Positions 25,134 to 36,632 of a stretch of 64,000 nt of DNA are shown here, piece by piece. A program made the translations under genes and the position numbers. The notes under the pieces are model-generated. The model was not told where the DNA came from, made no database searches, and was given only the letters and a program-made list of their open reading frames with translations. The DNA is from Allodiplogaster sudhausi (Eukaryota > Nematoda > Chromadorea > Rhabditida > Diplogasteridae): positions 140,001 to 204,000 of the forward strand of contig CALZFC010000243.1 of the NCBI GenBank assembly GCA_945643635.1, in the 5' to 3' direction. Every line of letters starts with the position of its first letter. The first letter of the stretch is position 1.

Positions 25134-25720
25134 AGGTGAAAGAGACGGAGAGGGGGAAGAGAGAAAAAATAAAACGAATTGATGAAAAGGTTTGAATTTG
25201 AACAGATCCGTTTATCATCCTTCATAATTCTTCCGATTCTGTTATAGTCGAGCAGATCAGGAAAGACCACATGTATCATGTAATTTTTTTTGCTTATTCA
25301 AACATATATTTAACTATAGTATCCAAAGAAATCGTTGTATTCTCCCTCTCTTTTCCACACTCTTTCTTTTTAAATTAATCTACTAATCTGCCAGCAAGTT
25401 GCATCCGGCTGAAGCCGTCGGCCTGTGCTTCATCAAACCATTTAAATTGTGAGCGCGACCTTGGGATGTTCTGCATCATTTCATTAAATGCCTTCTTTGA
25501 CATCTAGAGAACTTTCATGTAAATACAATATTGGCGGCTGCGACACTTTCGCTACAGTCTGATATTGCCCCTTCAGCATACATATGTATATGTATATTCA
25601 TTCTTGACAACAAGTACTGCTTTTCTTCCATAGCACAATCGCATGCAATTGACGATATCGCCTATCGCTTTGATTTACTGAAGCTTAGGTGAAATAGAAT
25701 AAAAGAGAAATTTATTCCCA
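24411..25720. other. Intergenic, gene-poor
   Basis: Contains one arm of an inverted duplication (about 24760-24945), a GA tract (25085-25132), and a copy of the dispersed repeat containing TCGAGCAGATCAGGAAAGAC (25241-25290). No complete gene was recognised. Confidence 0.5.
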
Positions 25721-26165
25721 GGACTACATCGACAAAAGTTGTACTCCAAGTCGTCGTGAGATCTGCTGCTGTGAAAGCGACCTCTGGAATGAAGACAACA
25801 CGACCCTTGCTCTCTACACGTCACAACGCACTTCTGCACGCAATGGTGAGAAGCCACTTCCGGCCACTATTTATTTGTTTGTTCAAAGCGGAACCGACTG
25901 CATGTCCATCGTGTAAGGCACGATATCAATGCTGTTACAGGTTGAATGAGACACGAAAACATCCACAACATCAGGTGCTCACGGCCGAGTCATGAGGAAG
26001 CACTGGGAGGGAGTGGATGAAAGAGTTCCTCTTATCTCTCATTTCAAGTGGCCGATCACTCGCCGTGTCATCTCCATCCACGTGGCATCCGTGATAACAA
26101 CCTGACTTCTCGCTCTCCCTTGATTTTACGAGTTCGTAATGAAGCCATCGATTCTGATAAGAACC
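24760..26165. repeat. Inverted duplication of a coding-like segment
   Basis: About 180 bp at 24760-24945 (minus strand) matches 25999-26165 (plus strand) with indels: CTGGGAGGGAGTGGA, GAGTTCCTCTTATCTCT and CTTGATT(C/T)TACGAGTT are shared. The minus-strand copy is open for 92 codons (LGGSGSKSSSYLLDQ...); the plus copy is interrupted. The parent gene is unknown. Confidence 0.6.
25722..25845 (+). CDS. Cys-rich exon, Ly6/ET-module-like
   Basis: A CAG acceptor and GTGAGA donor bracket 41 codons reading DYIDKSCTPSRREICCCESD and then LWNEDNTT. The CCC.SDL.N pattern resembles the end of nematode ET-module or Ly6-type domains (usually CCC.GDLCN), here with Trp where the last Cys is expected. No signal peptide exon or downstream exon was found, so this may be a remnant. 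Confidence 0.35.
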
Positions 26166-26270
26166 AGGCTGGATCAATAGGTTGTTCCTTACAATTAGCA
26201 TGGAAAAAGTACAGAAGTAGAATCTGGAGAAACAATTCAATCTCTCATCGGGCGATAACCTCGTGAGGTG

Positions 26271-26981
26271 CCTCGCTCTCTCTCCTCTCTTCCTCCTCTC
26301 TCTCTCACTCTCACTCCTCATAACAAACATGAAGGATGTTCCCACTGGTCAAACTGTGAATTGATTATAGATTCCTCCGCCTACGTTTTTTGCCTTGTGG
26401 AGGTGACAAAGAAAAGTTTTGATGTTTATAATATTTTTATCAATGCTCGAGGGGAGCTAGAAAGGGACACAGAAGGCGAGGGAAATGGCGGGCAGAGGGA
26501 AGACGGCAAACATTGTAGGCGAAAAGGAGTTCAATCATAAGGCTTGTGTGTCGTCTAGCCGCTGAAACAAGTTATAGCTTAAATTAACACTTAATTAGTA
26601 ATTAGTAATTGATTACAAAACAAGCATCTTCTGAATGTGCCCTTTTCCTCGTACTTGGCGGATGCAGTGAATTCGTCTACTACCTTCTTCTCTATACAGT
26701 AATTTCTTTGAATATTGGTTGTGAAATTTTATCTTTCCTAAACGTGCAAATTGCACTTTGAATTTTTTGTGCTCTTTTTTGCATATGGCAAAATAGTGAA
26801 CGTGAGAAGCGCAACGAAAGAAGATTTTTGCATCGAATTACAATTTTTAGGGATTCCCTTTCGATCGATGGGCATGCGGACAAAGGATACGAGTCATTTC
26901 TCATCTCTCCTCCGCTCGCGAGTGGTCGTCACTTCTCAAGTCGCTCAGCTTGGTGGACGGGTGGGCGGAGCCTGACGAGAG
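26271..26981. other. Intergenic upstream of the SH2-kinase gene
   Basis: A short CT tract near 26270-26320 and otherwise unremarkable AT-rich sequence, becoming GC-richer (26920-26981) just before the start codon. Nothing recognised. Confidence 0.5.
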
Positions 26982-29900
26982 ATGAACAAGAAGCGGGAAG
27001 ACTCGAAGACGGCGCCTGGTCTCGACTCGGACAATGACGATGAGGTTTATTTTTTAATTCTTACATTTTTGTCTTAATTAAAATTATTTTCTTCAGTGTT
27101 ATGATAAAAAATAATTCAAATAAAATTTACTACTTGAAAGCTTACGATTAGTATTTCAAGAAAAAATATCTTTTTTTACAGATCTCCACCGGCGTTCATG
27201 AGGAGGAGCGAAGCGTTCGCGAAGACAAGGAAGAAGAGAAAGTCGAGAGGGAAAAGCTGCGGAAGATCGCCAAGGCTGAGGTAGAGTATTTGGCGGAAAC
27301 TGAGTAACTATGAAAAAATGGTCTATATTCCATGTCTACTGGATCGAATCTTTGCATTATTTTATGTCATAAATCTATTAATTAATTTTGATCCATTAGT
27401 TAATTATTTAATTTCCAGGCCGGCGGCTACGTGGATATTGAGAAAGAACACTACTTCCATTCGCTGATCAGAAGAGAGCATCTGCGGCCTCTTCTCAAGA
27501 AGAACGGCGACTTTCTCGTTCGGCAGGCGAGGGCCGAAGAGCAGAATGAGAGGAAGAAGAAGGTGAGGAGGAAGGAGGAGAGAATGGAGAGGGAAGAGAG
27601 AGAGAGAGAGAGATCAGAAGAATTAGAAATATGTAAAACATTGAAGAATTTTCGTTTCATTGATAGAAGCAGAGAACAGCGGCTTCTTGAGGGTGTTCTT
27701 GGCCGGTCCGAACTGAACTTTGCCTTATTACTTGCTTGAGATGATACATCTTTCAAAATTTACTTTACTTTTCCCGCCAGGAGTTCTAGGGTGCGCAATT
27801 CAAATCTGCATTAATTTCCTTCTTTTTCCCCGCTAGGAGCGCTACATCATCTGCGCGAACCACCGGGGCGACTATCGCGAGTTCCCGATCCTCTTCCATC
27901 CACGTGAGCTCGTCTACTACGTGTACAAGTTCTGCTTCGACACGGCGAGCGGTCAGCTTCCTTGGCTTGCTTACCCGAATCTCACCCTCTCTCGCATAAT
28001 AGACCACCTCAGCCTCTTTATACGAGCCCCCTCCCCCGCAGGTAGGGTATACTTGACCCCATTCTAGATTAATAGACCCCCGCTCAGGTCTCATCGACTA
28101 CCACGAGCGCACGGGCGCGCCGCTGGACGCGACGGGCGTCGTGCTCGACCGGCCGATTGCCAGGGAGGCGTGGCTGATGAACGGCGACGAGTTCACCATG
28201 TAGATCATTCTGCTTCTGTAGATCTTCTGCTTCTGTAGATCATTCTCGCCCTTGTAGATCATACAATAAATCATTTTTATTCGGACGAAAAAAAATCAAT
28301 ATTTTTCTTCTCTCGCTTCTTCTTCCAGTGAGAAGAAGCTGGGCGCCGGCGAGTACGGCCGAATGTTCGCGGCTTCCACGCACGGCTTCTTCGGCTGGCG
28401 TCGCGCGTGCGCCGTCCGCCACTTCGACCCCGAGTACACGGCCACCCTCCAGCACAGGGAGGACCGGCTTACGGTGGGTGGGCAGGGGATGGGTTACTGT
28501 AGGCAGATGTGATTACTGTAGGCAGGGAGGGTAGGTCTACTGTAGGTGGAGCGGATCTGTAACTGTAGGTGAAGGGGACGGGTGGCAGTAGCTGGAGGGG
28601 ATTGGTTACTGTAGGTGGAGGGAATGAGCTACCGTAAGTGGAAGGGATGGCTACTGTAGTAGATGGATGGGTTATTGCATGTGAAGAGAAGGGTTCCTGA
28701 AGGGGGTGGTATGGGTTACTGTAGATGGAGAGGTCGGGTTTCTGTAGACGGAGGGATGGGTAACAATGTGAAGGAGGCGGTTCCTGCGGTTGGTCTAAAG
28801 AATGAATGTATTTTCTCAGGAAGCACGTATCTTGAAGTCGCTGCTCCACCCGAACATCATCGTCTTTGTCGGAATCGCCATTTCTGACGAATCGGTCAGT
28901 GTGCGATTCTGTTTTCTTCAACAAAAAAATCCTCTACCGTATCTAGAAGACTAAAAAATTTACTACGGTATTCTTCTTTTACCGTATCCTGAATGTAGCT
29001 AGTTTGCACATTTTATGGCTAATAGTATGCCACATCCTCATTCTCTGACCCTCTCCTTTAAGTGCTATTTTCCTATGCACTTATGTGTTACTAATGTAAC
29101 AATTATGGGTACTATTGTACTATTCCCACCCCAGAGGTTGAAATTTTTTTCAAAAAAAATTTTTTTGCTCAAATTCATCTCAAGGGGGTTTTCGGTGCGG
29201 GGAATACGAATATCATATCTATTTCTTATCATTATGTCATTTCACGGTAAGTTTAAGGACGTAGAATGCATGTTTTGCACCTCTCAAAGCTCTCCCACGT
29301 ACTTTGCGACGGTGATTAAGTGAAGCCTGAGGATGAAATGAATATGATATTCGCATTCCCCGTGCCGAAAACCCCCCTGTGGTGAATCTCAGCGAAAAAT
29401 TTTTTTCGAAATTTTTTTTTTCAAACGTGGGGTGGGAATAGTACAATAGTACCCTTAAACCGAATCCTTCCCTCGCTATTTATAGTACCCTGCACTTTTC
29501 AGGTTCTGCTCGCAGTTGAGTTTGTCGACCAAGGCTCGCTGGAACTAGTGGTCTCGCGCTCGCCCGGCCCGACGATCGGACAGCGCGAGAGCTACTGCCT
29601 CGACGTCGCGTGCGCGCTCAACTACCTCAAACAGCGCATGGTACGGGTAGGATGGCGCAGTGCATAGTGAGTAGGGATAAGGAGCAGACATCGCTGGTTC
29701 AATCTCTTTCAATCTCATTAGGACTATGCCATCACTTCGTCAATTATGTTTCAGGACCTTGATAAACTCCTTATGTTAAAGATTAATGTCACAATAACAA
29801 TGCCTTAAAAAATTATAAGTTATGACTTTCTTATCAATAAAATGTTTGATTTTAACAATTTCTTTTGCCAGCTAATCCACCGTGATGTGCTCGCGCGTAA

Positions 29901-30028
29901 CTGCCTCGTGACCAGCAAGAATGTCGTCAAGCTAGGTTGGAGGGAGGCATGTCACATTGAGCGAGAGAGAGAGAGAGAGAGGAGAGAGAGCGAGAGAGAG
30001 AGAGTGAGAAAGAAAGAGGCAGGGAGAA

Positions 30029-30081
<53 letters not shown>

Positions 30082-30840
30082 AAGAAAGAAAAAGAGAAGG
30101 AGGAGCGAGAGATTGAGGGAGAGAAAGGGGGTGATAGAAATTTTTGATGAGAGACAGTGAGAGAGAATGAGAGCTTGCGAGAGAAGCTGAACTTATTCCT
30201 ACTATATAACACAGCACTTTGTTCCATTCAATTGTTTCTGAAGAAGACCCATAACCCAAAGTGCACTGTACTGATCCAAAATGATCAGTAGGACTAGTGC
30301 TAATCAAAAAAGGAGTTTTTCGTTATTAGGAGTTGGATGCAACCTATCTCGGACGGCTTTTCGCCTGTACATTACTAGTTCATTTTGAAACGGGTACCTT
30401 ATTCCTCTCCTCCCATCTCACTGCTTGAGCCCTTCGTACTCTCGCTCCATAGAAAAGACCGGCTAATGTCGGTTGCGAGCGTCGATATGCCGCACCAACG
30501 CACGAATCTGTTGGCCCCGGTGGCCACAGTGTTGCCCCGTTAAATTTTTTTTGAAAATTGCGGGAAGTTTAAATAATATTCTTGGTAGCGATGTTTGAAA
30601 ATTTTTCCCATACAAAGCAAAAGTGAATGGAGTTCCACTATTTCAATGTGCTGTGTATAATGAAGAATAATCATCTGTTCTTGCTTCAGCCGAGTTCGGC
30701 AAGGCAATCTTTGGCTACAAGATTCGCGGCCGTGACATTGCGGTTGGTGAGAGGGAGAGAGTGAGAGAGAAAGAGAGAGAGAGAGGGAAGAGAAAGAGAG
30801 AGAGAGAGACAGGGAACGAGACAGACAGAGAGAGGCAGAT

Positions 30841-30873
<33 letters not shown>

Positions 30874-30983
30874 AGAGAGAAAGAGGCAGAGAGATAGAGA
30901 AATAGAGAGAGAGAGAGACAGCGAGAGAGATAGAAAGGGAAGAGAAGAGATATAGAGAGACAGAGACAGAGAGAGGCAGATGA

Positions 30984-31014
<31 letters not shown>

Positions 31015-31597
31015 AATAGAGAGAGAGGACAGAGAGAACGAGGCAGAGAGATAGAGAAATAGAGAGAGAGACAGCGAGAGAGATAGAAAGGGAAGAGAAA
31101 GAGACAGAGAGAGATAGAGACAGAGAGAGGCAGATAGCGAGAGAGAGAAAGAGAGAGAGACAGGTGGCAGAGAGAAGGAGGCAGAGAAATGTAGAAAGAG
31201 AGAGAACGAGACAGGGAGACAGAAAAAGAGTAATTAGGATGAAAGATTCTTAAGGTTGCGCAGCGCTACGTCGCGGCCGAGGTGCTGCGCAAGGCACAGT
31301 TCTCGCATGCGAGCGACATTTGGAGCTTCGGAGTTCTTATTTGGCAGGTCGGGAGGAGATTGAGAGAGGGGGAGAGAGAGAGAGATATGAGAGAAAGAGA
31401 GAAAGAGAAGAGGAAGAGAGAGACAGAGTGCGAGAAAGAGAGAATTTCCGAATTTCTCTATCTTTTAGGTCTTCCACAACGCCGCGACTCCCTACGATGA
31501 TCTCTACGACATCAAGGAGGTTTTCGTGCTACGACTTCATTTCCTCTCTCCCCCTCTGTCTCTCCCTACTTTTTTCTCTCTCTCCCTCTCCCTCTCT

Positions 31598-31648
<51 letters not shown>

Positions 31649-32150
31649 GTACGTGCCTTCATCCTCGCTGGCGGCCGTCTGAAGTGTCTCTCCACCCGCG
31701 TGCCCACCTATCTCTTCTCGCTCTGCGTGCAGTGCTGGGACGCAGACCCGCGTCGTCGGCCGACTGCAGCAGAAGTCAGTCTCTCTTTCTCTGCCCCTTC
31801 CACGCTCTCTCTCTCTCTCTCTCTTTGTTTCTCTGTACTCCACTCTCTCTTCCTCTCTTTCTCTCCCCTCTCTCTCCCTTTCTTTCTCTGACCAACCCAC
31901 TCTGTTACTATCCCCTCCCTTTCTTTCTCTGAACAACCCACTCTGTTACTATCCCCTCCCTTTGTTTCTTTGCCCCTCCCACACTCTTTCTCTCTCTCTC
32001 TTCCTCTTCCAGTGTGTCTCGCGCCTCTCCAAGAACATGCGTGGCGGTGATAGAAAGCGGAGCCTCTTTGGTCTTCTCTTCGACTACTTTACCCTTCCGC
32101 CCGATTCATCCCCAGCTGAAAGCAACGCCTCCGGCATGTCGATCCGCTGA
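26982..32150 (+). CDS. SH2 + tyrosine-kinase-like protein, likely pseudokinase
   Basis: Layout and size match the Fer-like SH2-kinase family that is expanded in nematodes. Exons: 26982-27044, 27182-27280, 27419-27562, 27837-27951, 28088-28199, 28329-28473, 28820-28894, 29503-29640, 29872-29935, 30690-30742, 31264-31347, 31469-31519, 31649-31774, 32013-32150; all phases join, 468 aa. An acidic/basic N-terminus precedes the SH2 domain (about 63-150; FLVR motif with Arg89). In the kinase domain the glycine loop is GAGEYG (183-188), the VAIK position is Arg208 (ACAVRHF), the helix-C Glu is likely 227, HRDVLARN is intact (Asp302), DFG reads EFG (Glu320), APE reads AAE, and DIWSFGVLIWQ is intact. 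With Lys to Arg and Asp to Glu, normal phosphotransfer is doubtful. ATG 26982 opens the only frame that joins exon 2. AATAAA follows near 32302. Confidence 0.88.
28488..28770. repeat. Degenerate G-rich minisatellite in kinase intron 6
   Basis: About nine degenerate repeats of a 25-35-base unit around GGTTACTGTAGGTGGAGGG fill most of the intron after exon 28329-28473. Confidence 0.75.
29107..29449. mobile_element. Foldback MITE in kinase intron 7
   Basis: A 343-bp element whose arms are about 130 bp each. It opens GGGTACTATTGTACTATTCC and ends with the exact complement GGAATAGTACAATAGTACCC. The arms continue with homopolymer T/A runs and GGGGGTTTTCGG(T/C) against CCGAAAACCCCC. The target duplication is ambiguous (TA or TTA), so no superfamily is assigned. 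Confidence 0.75.
30750..31215. repeat. Long (GA)n tract in kinase intron 10
   Basis: About 460 bp of GA dinucleotides with ACAGAGAGAGGCAGA-type interruptions that repeat about every 115-130 bases, following the donor at 30743. Confidence 0.85.
31526..31648. repeat. (CT)n polypyrimidine tract
   Basis: Fills kinase intron 12 up to the acceptor of exon 31649, so it doubles as the polypyrimidine tract. Confidence 0.85.
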
Positions 32151-32460
32151 GGGGCCACCTTGACATCTCCTCATGACCCGGTCTTTGGGGGTTCATTAGA
32201 GACCCTTTCTTTAGTGGTCCACATTAGGCCCCTTTCTCTTTGATAACGGCCCCTTGATTGCAAACTTCCCTTATATCACTAGCTTGCCCTTGCTGTTTTC
32301 GAAATAAAGTATAGTTTTGTTAGGCAAATGCTGAAAGACATTGACGATAAGGATGAAAGTAAACAGTTTATCAAGAATAAGAGAATTGTCGCCTCCAGTA
32401 ATGCTTCAACAAATGAATGCGCCAAAGTTCAACGGAAAAGTACGATTGATACGATTGAAT
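32151..32460. other. 3' flank of the kinase gene
   Basis: AATAAA near 32302 is a likely polyadenylation signal. No other feature seen. Confidence 0.5.
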
Positions 32461-32534
32461 CCTTCGAGAATAATTTTAATTTAAAAAAAGTCAGTGAATA
32501 AATAATGTTGTGAATCTGCATACTTCTTCGACAG

Positions 32535-32636
32535 TTAATACTGCCGTGGCGCACATTGATGATCGGATTGTGCAAAGTGCAAACAAAAAAGCCCGGGAAT
32601 AACGAAGCCGATGTCCCATTCAATGTCTCTCATCAG
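32535..32636 (+). pseudogene. Dead copy A of PPTase exon 3
   Basis: Matches PPTase exon 14359-14448 (HIDDRIVQSANKKA against SIDDRIVRSAKNKP; FNVSHQ region kept), including the acceptor (GACAG) and donor (CATCAG then GTAAGC). It carries an in-frame TAA and indels, and is not flanked by other PPTase exons. Its flanks (AAAGTCAGTGAATAA before, GTAAGCATTAGAGAGAG after) are shared with copy B. Confidence 0.85.
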
Positions 32637-33290
32637 GTAAGCATTAGAGAGAGAGAGATACGAAGCAAATAAAACTGCTCAAAATCATTTTGAAAATTGA
32701 ACAAGAATAAACATGTACAAACATCCTCATAAAACGTGATGAAAATGAGAAGAAATGTAGATGAATTAAGCTGCTAAAAAACTGCAGAGGAAAGTGGGCA
32801 CCAATATGTATTTGCAGATAATATGGGACTGAAAAGTACGCCTAGAAAAGTGCTCAAAAAAGTGAGAACCAAACTACACGTTCAAAAATGCTTTAAAAAT
32901 GGTTTACTACTATCATATTTCTCGAATAAGTGTATTGCTACCCGGCAGAAGTTTCAGAGGAAAATAAGAATTCCATTCATTGTGCATGCGGTGGTTTTCT
33001 CTCGGTTAGTCTGCACTAAAAACGAAGGAAGTGAAAAGGATGATAGATCCATGATGCATTTTTCCTCGGATATTTATTTTAGTTAAGAAAATGAGCAAAT
33101 AAATAAAAAATTCTGTTTCTCAATCTACTTTTTCCGTGCCGTCGCGAGTGTGAAAAGCCGGAGGATAAGCAAGAGAAAGAGGGAGAGAGAGAGGGGAAAG
33201 TAATAGAGATTTATATGTATAAAAAGAACTTTTCAACTGCCACACAAAAAAACTACGTCAGACTGTTTCTGTCGATAGAAGGGGCCGACT

Positions 33291-33560
33291 GTGAAAGGTC
33301 GGCCATCCGGCTGGCAGATCAGGGTGAGTCACTGCAAAACATTCAGCTCATTTCTTGCATCTTTGTCACATCTCTCGAATTTTCCTCTGGCGCCGGGCTG
33401 TTTCCGTTCATTCCTTTATTTCTTTCTCTCTTTCCCTCTGCCTCTTTCTCAATCTCTCTCTCTCTCTCTCTGAATTATTCTATCCCTTTCTCTCCCTCTC
33501 TCATTCCCTTTTCCCATTGGTTTCTTTCTATCTTTCTTTATTTCTCCCTATCTATCTTTC
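33291..33560 (+). repeat. Dispersed repeat, 3' module
   Basis: Contains CCGGCTGGCAGATCAGGGTGAGTCA and CCTCTGGCGCCGGGCTGTTTCCG, then a CT tract. Related copies lie at 34005-34220, 40225-40450 and 60300-60530, all in the same orientation. Confidence 0.7.
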
Positions 33561-33632
33561 TCTCATTGTCAGTTAAGAAGTATTGAGAAATCCACCTACC
33601 GGCAATCAAAAATCACTTCGATTTCTTTTCCA

Positions 33633-33822
33633 GTTCTGTTATAGTCGAGCAGATCAGAGGAAACCACATGTTCATATAATTTTTATATTTATTGTTAAAA
33701 ATTTGTTTATATATAATTTATTGTTGTTCTGTTTCTCTGCCACGCTCTTCTTTCTCTTTCTCCCTCTCTCTTCTTCTCCCTTCTTTTCCCTATCTCGCTT
33801 TCTCTCTCTTTCTCTCTCTCTG

Positions 33823-33862
<40 letters not shown>

Positions 33863-34168
33863 ATTCTCTCTCTCTCAAGCGGCACACCGTGAATCAACGG
33901 CCGCTTGGAGTTCCCTGCTCTAAATCACAACCCTTGTGTTGGGCAAAAAGGCGCGAATTCAAACGTAAGTTTTTTGTCGTTCTAACCTTGGCGTTCGTGC
34001 CGTGGCTGGTTCTGGCTGGTAGACCAAAGTTGTTACTACAAATTCTGCATCTCTCGAAGGCTCCTCTGATGCAATGTCATATTCGTTCAATTTCTATCCA
34101 ATATTTCTTTTTTTTCTCTCTCTCCTCCTCATTTTCTCTCTCGCTCACATTATATGTTGATCCCTCTA

Positions 34169-34220
<52 letters not shown>
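33633..34220 (+). repeat. Dispersed repeat unit, copy at 33.6 kb
   Basis: Begins TATAGTCGAGCAGATCAG and CCACATGTTC, runs through a T-rich then CT-rich part, and ends with GGCTGGTAGACCAAAG, CTCGAAGGCTCCTCTG and another CT tract. Full-like copies lie at 39.67-40.45 and 59.80-60.53 kb; 5' fragments lie at 16831, 25241 and 59284. Confidence 0.7.
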
Positions 34221-34224
<4 letters not shown>

Positions 34225-34273
34225 GTAGCTCCATTGTTCTCAACAAAAACAAAAATGAAAAAAATCATATATG

Positions 34274-34278
<5 letters not shown>

Positions 34279-34321
<43 letters not shown>
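34279..34321. repeat. (AT)n microsatellite
   Basis: About 21 AT dinucleotides. It corresponds in position to the (TA)n in PPTase intron 2 (14069-14130), within the duplicated block. Confidence 0.9.
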
Positions 34322-34325
<4 letters not shown>

Positions 34326-34369
34326 GCGAATAAACTCAATGGATTTTTTTCAGAATGTTTATAACAAAC

Positions 34370-34660
34370 AAAAAAATAAGAAATTCCATTCTGTGCGCAT
34401 TCGGTGGTTTTCTGTTTACTAGCCGGCACTAAAATGAGAAGGGAAAAGGGCGATTGATGGTGACACGTTCCGTCTGGATGTAATCTTAAGTTAAAAAAAG
34501 TCAGTGAATAATGTTATGAATCTACTTCTTCAACAGTTAATCCTGTCATGATGCCCGTTGATGATCGGATTGTGCAAAGTTCGAAAAAAAACCCGGGTAT
34601 AGCGAAGCCGAGGTCGCATTCAATGTCTCCCATCAGGTAAGCATTAGAGAGAGAGATACG
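34370..34660 (+). pseudogene. Dead copy B of PPTase intron 2 end + exon 3
   Basis: The exon copy is 34537-34636, keeping GATGATCGGATTGTGC, GAGGTCGCATTCAATGTCTC and CATCAG then GTAAGC. It has a one-base deletion and an early TGA. Similarity starts upstream in intron 2 (CATTCGGTGGTTTTCTG... against 14197-14215), so genomic DNA was copied, not mRNA. Confidence 0.85.
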
Positions 34661-34739
34661 AAGCATATCCATCGGAGCACGTACAAGATAACTATGACAA
34701 TCAGTGATTATCAAATGTCCAAACTCGTATCGAGAGCAG

Positions 34740-36632
34740 GTAGAAATTCTTTTTTTTCTTTAACTTGAACTTCGTCAAGATCGTGTCGAAAGAGCAGAAA
34801 AGGAGAAGGAGATATTGATAATGAACGATGCTAGCGAAGAACTCCATCGTTTAGTTCCTCATCTCCAACGATTATTAAAAAAAACTTTCTCCGATCGTAG
34901 CATCCAAACTGCGGAAAGTTGAGATCTCTAAAGAAATACATGCGTACATAATATTAATTCTCTTTGAAATTCTTTCGCCTTCCCCTTGGATTAATAATGA
35001 AGAATAGAATAGGAAACGTGGACATCAGCGAAGAAAAAGTGGTGTATTGTCTCCCTTATGTGATCAACTTAAAGGAGACCCATCAAGACAAAATAACTAT
35101 GCAATTGAGGCTGCGCTGAATCAAGACAAGTTTCACTCAAGATGGTTGTGACAGCCCTAGCAGAAACATGTGTCCCGTTGTGAAGGGCGATGCGACCTTG
35201 GAGGTTAGCCAAAGGAGTAGAAAGGTTGCTCTTATATTCACAGTTTGAAAAGCGGTTATAGCTCGCTAAGTAAGGTTCGAAAGAGAAGCGCAGAGGAAGA
35301 TTATCTGACAATTTAAAACACTGCATACCAATGCTATATTTTTTCAACTGCTCATTTTAACCCGATTGTAAGCAAAAATTCACACCGTAACCGTTTGAAA
35401 CCATAATGTCTGTGTTATTTTGACGAGGGAAAACTTTTCGTGTAGGTACTCCCATTGCAATTAATTATCATCTTCTTCTCCTTGATCCCTTATTTTCGTT
35501 TGTTTATTATTGTCAATTAAACCGTGCCAGTTTTATTATTGTGTTTTCCCGTAGACAATAAACTAATTGGGTTCTACTGTTGATTTTTCACAGGCAGGCA
35601 TGAATGAGGCGTAAATCTTCAAAGTACTCTGAATCAAGACGCCATTTTTGATCCATTTGTGGAGGTGATAACAAGTGATAACAAGAAGCGAAAATCAGCA
35701 GTGATCAATAGAAAGAAGGCAAGTAGAAGTCTGATGAATGATCTCAGTGAACTCAGGTCAATGCTGACAAATGGTTGTACACCATGGTCACACTCTGTAA
35801 TGAAACAACGTTATTTGTTTTAAAACAGAAAAAATTTTTGCACTTCAAACGTAACTGGAACATAATGCATATTTGTATTATCTCGTCTGTTATAATGAGG
35901 TGTGCTTTTTTCCCAAGTCTTGTTTTACAGCCGCGCGACACATTCCATTGTGTTATTGGTTATCTATACTATGATCGCAGAAGAAGATAAAAATTAGGAA
36001 GTATGTTTGAATGTATGTACATTCATATGAATGGAAACGTAAACATATGTATGTAGTTGCACACAATCGCGTAAATTTTCCTGTTTTGCAATCAAGGTTG
36101 CCATCTGCACACTTGGCAGGCGTTTGTGAGGAGAGACGGAGAGAAACAAAGGGAGACGGAGAGACAGAGAGCAAAAATGAGATAGAGAGAAGGAAAAATA
36201 TAGTACATATCTAGAGAGGACACAGTCAAAGAAAGGAAGAGAGACAGGTGAAGGTAAAGGAAGAGGGAGAAGAAGAGGAGGAAGGGTTCTTCTCACAAAC
36301 AAAATAAAAGGAATCTTTTCAAGGCGTTTGATCTGTTGGAAGATAAGGGCAGATCAGGAAATGCGACTGGCTGCGCTACATTCTGGCCAGTCTATTTCGG
36401 GGTAGTCAGAGAGAAATGCTTGTGCTATATCCACTCCTTCTTCCCATTCATTCATTTCAATTCCGTCTCACAATTGTTAGCACATAGAGAAAAGGCTGTT
36501 CTCATATGTACTACATGGCCATAATAGTAAACTAGTATCTCAGTGCTCGCCAAATGGTTGATTCAAAGGCTGAAATCGTCATTTCTGTTTTTTTTTTTTA
36601 ATCCACTTGATGATTTCAAAAATAAGTTGTAG
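34740..36632. other. Intergenic, no gene recognised
   Basis: AT-rich DNA with ATG-TGTATG runs. Open frames here, for example about 35069-35347 minus, show no recognisable domain or splice structure. Confidence 0.5.

Noticed and set aside
29641..29715. tRNA-like sequence in kinase intron 8 (GGATGGCGCAGTGCATAG ... GGTTCAATCTC)
   Set aside because: Box-like motifs only; stems do not pair and the TTCAATC loop lacks a matching stem.
29842..30147. Many long Arg/Glu or Ser/Leu-rich open frames over GA/CT tracts throughout the window
   Set aside because: Translation of dinucleotide repeats; no start context, splice continuity or family similarity.
35069..35347. Minus-strand 92-codon open frame
   Set aside because: No domain, signal peptide, splice partners or repeat homologue recognised; could be chance in AT-rich DNA.
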